DNA of 25,430 bases, taken from JAUPTX01 sp964550665. GTDB lineage: Bacteria; Patescibacteriota; Minisyncoccia; Phycocordibacterales; CSBR16-119. The position numbers and the translations under genes were made by a program. The notes below the pieces were generated by a model. That model worked only from the letters and a program-made list of their open reading frames with translations. It did not search any database and had not been told where the DNA came from. Location: positions 1-25,430 of the forward strand of contig CAZJZW010000009.1 of NCBI GenBank assembly GCA_964550665.1, in the 5' to 3' direction. Below, in pieces: positions 23,067-25,430 of this stretch. How positions within the stretch are numbered: the stretch's first letter is position 1; every line of letters begins with the position of its first letter.

Positions 23067-23670
23067 CATCCAATTTTTTGGCTTACCTGGTTCTGGTAAA
23101 ACATTTACCTTAAATTCTCTTTTGAAGATGTACCCAGAATCCTATAAATCAGTTCCAAACTTTTCAAAAAGAGAAAGATTCAAACTCTGTATTTTATTTG
23201 TCCTACGTTTCCCAAGAGTTGGGATAAGGTTTTTTTTGTTATTACTTAATAACAATACAAAACTTTGGAGTTATATTGCTCATCTAGTCTCGAATTCTTT
23301 TGCGGCTCATATGTACGTTCTTCTACAGAAAGAAGACGGAAAAACCTTTTTAATAGACGAAGGAATATTTCAGAGAATACTCTCAGTCTCGCCAGCTAGG
23401 TTTAAAGAGACAGAGGCTAAGAAAATAATCAGACTACTTTATTCTGTGCCGTCAAAAGTGATTATTACAAAAGGTGGAGACTTCGGGCGTTTTACTTTAG
23501 AACCAGACAGAATGATGAGTCACAGAAACAAGCTGGGGAATGAGTACTATAAAAAATGGTCTGAAAATCTAGTCTACAATTTTCAAACAATTTCAAATTT
23601 AATATCTAAAGACGTAACTACATATGAAGGAAAGACTGCAGAAGAGTTGCATACAAAAATCCAGTCCTAA
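23053..23670 (+). CDS. Small P-loop NTPase/kinase-like protein
   Basis: A 205-residue protein. The Walker A loop is G10-L-P-G-S-G-K-T17 after a hydrophobic strand (SIQFFG). FLIDEG (99-104) is a probable Walker B-like strand. VIITKGGDFGRFTLEPDRMM has the Arg-rich character of a lid region. The size and the P-loop followed by a mainly helical insert (LFVLRFPRVGIRFFLLLL) fit a small nucleoside, sugar or lipid kinase better than a GTPase (no NKxD motif was found). It could phosphorylate a sugar or lipid for the glycan pathway, but the substrate is not recognised. The start lies 14 bases inside the methyltransferase gene, and its stop overlaps the facing GT gene by 4 bases. Confidence 0.75.
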   Translation: MLKNSIQFFGLPGSGKTFTLNSLLKMYPESYKSVPNFSKRERFKLCILFVLRFPRVGIRFFLLLLNNNTKLWSYIAHLVSNSFAAHMYVLLQKEDGKTFLIDEGIFQRILSVSPARFKETEAKKIIRLLYSVPSKVIITKGGDFGRFTLEPDRMMSHRNKLGNEYYKKWSENLVYNFQTISNLISKDVTTYEGKTAEELHTKIQS

Positions 23671-24503
23671 TATAAATATTCTTTTGCAAGACTGACGATG
23701 CTCTCTTGATCGTTTAGTTTATTTGAAGATTCTTCTCGCCAAGCAATTTGTCGTAGGTGAAGCCATGAGCCGTCGATTATCTCAAACGTTTGGCTTGAAT
23801 CTTCACCTTTAATAAAATCTTTCCTTGTACTTAAGTTAATAAGTTTTGTTTTAGCTTCACAGATATTTTCTCTACCAATCTTTCTATATATAGAATAATA
23901 GTTAGATCCACCAGTATCTAGGAAAATAGACCCATCACGTCCTGAGTGGTGAGGAAAAAAGTTAAAAGAAAAGCCCTTAACTTTTTCAAATGTAAAAAAA
24001 GAAAATCCAGGCCACATATACCAATATGGTTCTTTACGAGTCCGAACTGCTCCGTAAAAACCTAGGTTTAAATTTTGAACAATAGAAACATCTTTGAGAG
24101 GGAAGATATCATGATCTAAAAAACCAAAATACGTTGGTTTGTATTTTTCTATAATATTTCGCTGGCACCAGTTAAGAGCAACTCCGTGAGACCCGCTTGC
24201 TCGAATATTTGTTAATGGATTTATGGGAAGCTTTGTATAAGAGATGTTATTTTCTTTGCAGAAGCTTTGGATGGCAACAGAGACTTCTTTTTTGGTTCCA
24301 TTGTCCGCTACGACATAGTCAAAAGGATCTTTTAAAAACTTTTTTAAGTAGCCATATTGAACCTTTAGTATTTCTAAGTTGTTGAAGGCGATAACAATCA
24401 CAATAAAATTGCTTTTATCAAACACAATATTTTCATATGGTGATTTTACAAACCTGTGGAGAAGGAGGGTTTTATAGATTAGATTGTTTAATTTTTTGAT
24501 CAT
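23667..24503 (-). CDS. GT-A glycosyltransferase (family 2-like)
   Basis: A 278-residue protein. The first strand and loop are FIVIVIAFNNLEILKVQYGY, followed by DYVVADNGT (62-70) and GSHGVALNWCQRNII. The metal-binding motif is D130-H-D132 in YFGFLDHDIFP. Near the C terminus, SFNFFPHHSGRDGSIFLDTG and IIDGSWLHLRQIAW include a conserved-looking His that often coordinates the metal in GT-A enzymes. No membrane segments are visible. It stands alone on the minus strand next to the rRNA promoter and is one of the few genes here with a Shine-Dalgarno-like sequence before its ATG. Sugar and acceptor are unknown; a role in the same surface glycan is likely by proximity. Confidence 0.82.
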   Translation of the reverse strand: MIKKLNNLIYKTLLLHRFVKSPYENIVFDKSNFIVIVIAFNNLEILKVQYGYLKKFLKDPFDYVVADNGTKKEVSVAIQSFCKENNISYTKLPINPLTNIRASGSHGVALNWCQRNIIEKYKPTYFGFLDHDIFPLKDVSIVQNLNLGFYGAVRTRKEPYWYMWPGFSFFTFEKVKGFSFNFFPHHSGRDGSIFLDTGGSNYYSIYRKIGRENICEAKTKLINLSTRKDFIKGEDSSQTFEIIDGSWLHLRQIAWREESSNKLNDQESIVSLAKEYLY

Positions 24504-24508
24504 AATTA

Positions 24509-24512
24509 CCTC
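24509..24512 (-). promoter_or_regulatory. Shine-Dalgarno-like GAGG before the lone GT-A gene
   Basis: On the minus strand TGAGGTAATT precedes ATG 24503, with GAGG five bases upstream. Most other starts in the window have no such motif, so this one stands out and supports the start choice. A TATATA run 10 bases before the ATG could be its -10, but would put the transcript start inside or after this motif. Confidence 0.45.
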
Positions 24513-24581
24513 ATATATAGTGCACTAATTTGCTATTAAAAGCCATATCTTTGGGCTTTATTTATTTACCTGTGGAAAAGC

Positions 24582-24609
24582 TTGACTTCTTTTTCGGTCT
24601 GTATATAAT
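24582..24609 (+). promoter_or_regulatory. rRNA promoter P1
   Basis: TTGACT (24582-24587), 16 bases, TATAAT (24604-24609). This is close to consensus and lies upstream of 16S rRNA in the right direction. The expected start is near 24616, in GGGCC. Confidence 0.75.
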
Positions 24610-24807
24610 AGGGCCTACGTTGCTTTATAGCTGAAGCAATATCGAAAAAATAATATAAGAGCCTTGGGTTTTAAAACTCCCAATCTCATATATTTCCAGC
24701 GCTCGGACAAAATAATCTCAAACCAGATTGCTTTGCTCCTCGTTTGCAAATATGACACTTGTATAAATAGTTTAGCTCTGTGCCTTTTGGCCGGAGTCGC
24801 AAGTCAT

Positions 24808-24836
24808 ATCTGCTTTTTCGGCGGATTTTCTTTTTT
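24808..24836 (+). terminator. Attenuator-like hairpin with T-tail inside the rRNA leader
   Basis: ATCTGC (24808-24813), loop TTTTTCG, GCGGAT (24821-24826; one G-T pair), then TTTCTTTTTT to 24836. It has the form of a weak intrinsic terminator about 190-220 bases after the P1 start and could stop part of the transcripts before 16S. The six-pair stem is short, so this is uncertain. Confidence 0.4.
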
Positions 24837-24871
24837 AGAAGGTTCAAATATTGGCAGCTTAAAAAGACGAA

Positions 24872-24890
24872 TGTTACTTTGACAACTAAA
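24872..24890 (+). promoter_or_regulatory. boxA-like antitermination sequence (alternative reading of the P2 -35)
   Basis: TGTTACTTTGACAACTAAA resembles rRNA boxA elements (E. coli TGCTCTTTAACAATTTA) and is followed by a small hairpin, GTTAT-GCAT-ATAAC (24893-24906). The same bases contain the TTGACA of P2, so one of the two readings may be coincidental. Confidence 0.35.
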
Positions 24891-24906
24891 TAGTTATGCA
24901 TATAAC
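24879..24906 (+). promoter_or_regulatory. rRNA promoter P2 candidate
   Basis: A perfect TTGACA (24879-24884), 16 bases, TATAAC (24901-24906), with the same spacing as P1. The expected start is near 24913, directly before the first large hairpin. Tandem P1/P2 promoters are common for rRNA operons. Confidence 0.55.
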
Positions 24907-24913
24907 AACCTAA

Positions 24914-24940
24914 GAACCTTCTCAAGTTTTGAGATGGTTC
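24914..24940 (+). repeat. rRNA leader hairpin 1
   Basis: GAACC-T-TCTCAA (24914-24925) pairs with TTGAGA-T-GGTTC (24929-24940), giving 11 pairs with one T-T mismatch and a three-base loop. Its left arm, GAACCTTCT (24914-24922), is also the exact reverse complement of AGAAGGTTC at 24837-24845, so a competing long-range stem is possible in P1 transcripts. Confidence 0.65.
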
Positions 24941-24952
24941 ATTTAAGTCTAT

Positions 24953-24977
24953 TATTTACTTTAATCCAAAGTAAATA
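24953..24977 (+). repeat. rRNA leader hairpin 2
   Basis: TATTTACTTT (24953-24962), loop AATCC, AAAGTAAATA (24968-24977): a perfect 10-bp stem. Confidence 0.65.
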
Positions 24978-25036
24978 TATAGAGTCCAAAAAAAATGATA
25001 ACGATAACAAAAAGATAATAGAGTTAAGAAACCAGT

Positions 25037-25064
25037 AACAAAATATAGTATTCTGTATTTTGTT
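25037..25064 (+). repeat. rRNA leader hairpin 3
   Basis: AACAAAATA (25037-25045) pairs perfectly with TATTTTGTT (25056-25064) around a 10-base loop. Confidence 0.55.
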
Positions 25065-25073
25065 TCGTTCTAG

Positions 25074-25089
25074 CTTACTTAAAAGTAAG
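25074..25089 (+). repeat. rRNA leader hairpin 4, next to the 16S 5' end
   Basis: CTTACTT (25074-25080) and AAGTAAG (25083-25089) are perfect complements around AA. The hairpin ends a few bases before mature 16S rRNA and could guide 5'-end processing. Confidence 0.55.
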
Positions 25090-25092
25090 TTT

Positions 25093-25430
25093 TAAAATAG
25101 AGTTTGATCCTAGCTCAGGATGAACGCTGGCGGTGTGGATAAGGCATGCAAGTCGAACGAACCTATTAGTTTTGAAACTGAGATTATATCAATGTCGAGA
25201 AATTATTTTGGTTAGTGGCGAACGGGGTAGTAACGCGTGGGAACTTACCTAGAAGTCTGGAATAACTAGTCGAAAGATTAGCTAATACCGGATAGACCCT
25301 CCGGGGTAAAGATTTATTGCTTCTAGAAAGGCCTGCGTAGTATCAGCTAGTTGGTAAGGTAATGGCTTACCAAGGCTATGACGCTTAGGGGAGCTGAGAG
25401 GCTGACCCCCACCATTGGAACTGCGACACG
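25093..25430 (+). rRNA. rrs: 16S ribosomal RNA, 5' part (cut by window end)
   Basis: AGAGTTTGATCCTAGCTCAG at 25099 aligns with E. coli positions 8-27, which puts the mature 5' end near 25093 (within a few bases). The following GATGAACGCTGGCGG, AAGGCATGCAAGTCGAACG, GGCGAACGGGGTAGTAACGC, CTAATACCGGATAGACC and GGAACTGCGACACG are conserved 16S landmarks, in order. The window ends around E. coli position 330. The wording (GATGAACGC, TGTGGATAAGGC, AACTAGTCGAAAGATTAGC) fits Parcubacteria/Patescibacteria as I remember them. The leader with promoters and hairpins lies directly upstream. Confidence 0.97.

Larger units (their letters stand above)
24504..25092 (+). other. Non-coding stretch: rRNA promoters and structured leader
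   Basis: There is no convincing gene in these 589 bases; short open frames here overlap promoters and hairpins and have no family features. A hairpin AAAGCC/GGCTTT (24539-24544, 24554-24559) comes first, followed by promoter candidate P1. The P1 leader would be about 477 bases long. It contains a 5' hairpin TTGCTT/AAGCAA (24620-24625, 24634-24639), an attenuator-like hairpin near 24808-24836, promoter candidate P2, and four further hairpins before 16S rRNA, listed separately. Confidence 0.75.

Noticed and set aside
24539..24559. Hairpin AAAGCC/GGCTTT with T-rich tail upstream of P1
   Set aside because: It could be a terminator on the + strand, but no + strand gene leads into it directly and the stem is only six pairs; kept only as a note.
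24571..24579. TGTGGAAAA and, at 24455-24463, TGTGGAGAA resembling DnaA boxes
   Set aside because: Only two imperfect matches, one inside a coding region; no cluster, no AT-rich unwinding element and no dnaA gene, so an origin is not supported.
24837..24852. AGGTTCAAATATTGGC resembling a tRNA T-arm
   Set aside because: No cloverleaf can be built around it; no acceptor or anticodon arm is present.
24664..24925. Short open frames on both strands in the rRNA leader (about 72 and 79 codons)
   Set aside because: They overlap each other, promoter P2 and leader hairpins, contain no family-like sequence and lack start signals.
1..25430. CRISPR arrays, insertion sequences, prophage or diversity-generating retroelement
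   Set aside because: No regularly spaced direct repeats, transposase, integrase, reverse transcriptase or phage genes were seen on either strand.

Overview
The window looks like part of a chromosome from a Candidate Phyla Radiation bacterium (Patescibacteria, most likely a Parcubacteria-type lineage). The partial 16S rRNA gene at the right end has the 5' wording I associate with that group: GATGAACGCTGGCGGTGTGG, then AAGGCATGCAAGTCGAACG, then a GATAGACC-type variable region. The AT-rich composition, the very tight gene packing and the rarity of Shine-Dalgarno motifs agree with this. The lineage call is from memory of these families; no search was run.

Layout. Positions 1-1961 hold two surface or secreted proteins: the C-terminal end of an Ala/Thr/Ser-rich surface protein, and a secreted protein that looks as if it came from Bacteroidota. 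From 2014 to 24503 nearly everything serves a surface polysaccharide or glycan. The order is: an O-antigen ligase-like protein with a soluble TPR tail and a GT4 enzyme (+); a polyprenyl-phosphate sugar-1-phosphate transferase (-); an eight-gene + operon (five GT4/GT-B enzymes, a NodB deacetylase, two methyltransferases); a two-gene - operon (nucleotidyltransferase plus CDP-glycerol-type phosphotransferase); a compositionally different membrane hydrolase and a methyltransferase (+); a six-gene - operon (flippase, GT-C enzyme, GT2 enzyme, methyltransferase, GtrA-like protein, deacetylase); a + pair (methyltransferase, P-loop protein); and a lone GT-A enzyme (-). The last 0.9 kb holds a long, structured rRNA leader with two promoter candidates and the start of 16S rRNA.

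How the genes could work together (inference). The sugar-phosphate transferase primes undecaprenyl phosphate and the GT4 enzymes extend the chain. Deacetylases and methyltransferases trim it, the flippase exports it, and the O-antigen ligase-like protein polymerises or attaches it. The cytidylyltransferase/phosphotransferase pair could add a phospho-alditol or similar teichoic-acid-like decoration. The GT2/GtrA/GT-C genes could add sugars on the outer face from a lipid-phosphate donor. Genes for making nucleotide sugars are not in this window.

Regulation. Four genes (starts 2014, 16597, 22289, 22317) have a -10-like hexamer exactly six bases before ATG, and a fifth (6394) has one seven bases before. 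This points to leaderless mRNAs. Transcription units mostly meet tail to tail with no visible terminator between them, and two convergent pairs overlap substantially. No tRNA, CRISPR array, insertion sequence or prophage was seen. Translation starts were chosen by homology-like N termini and promoter position, so several start calls differ from the longest possible open frame.
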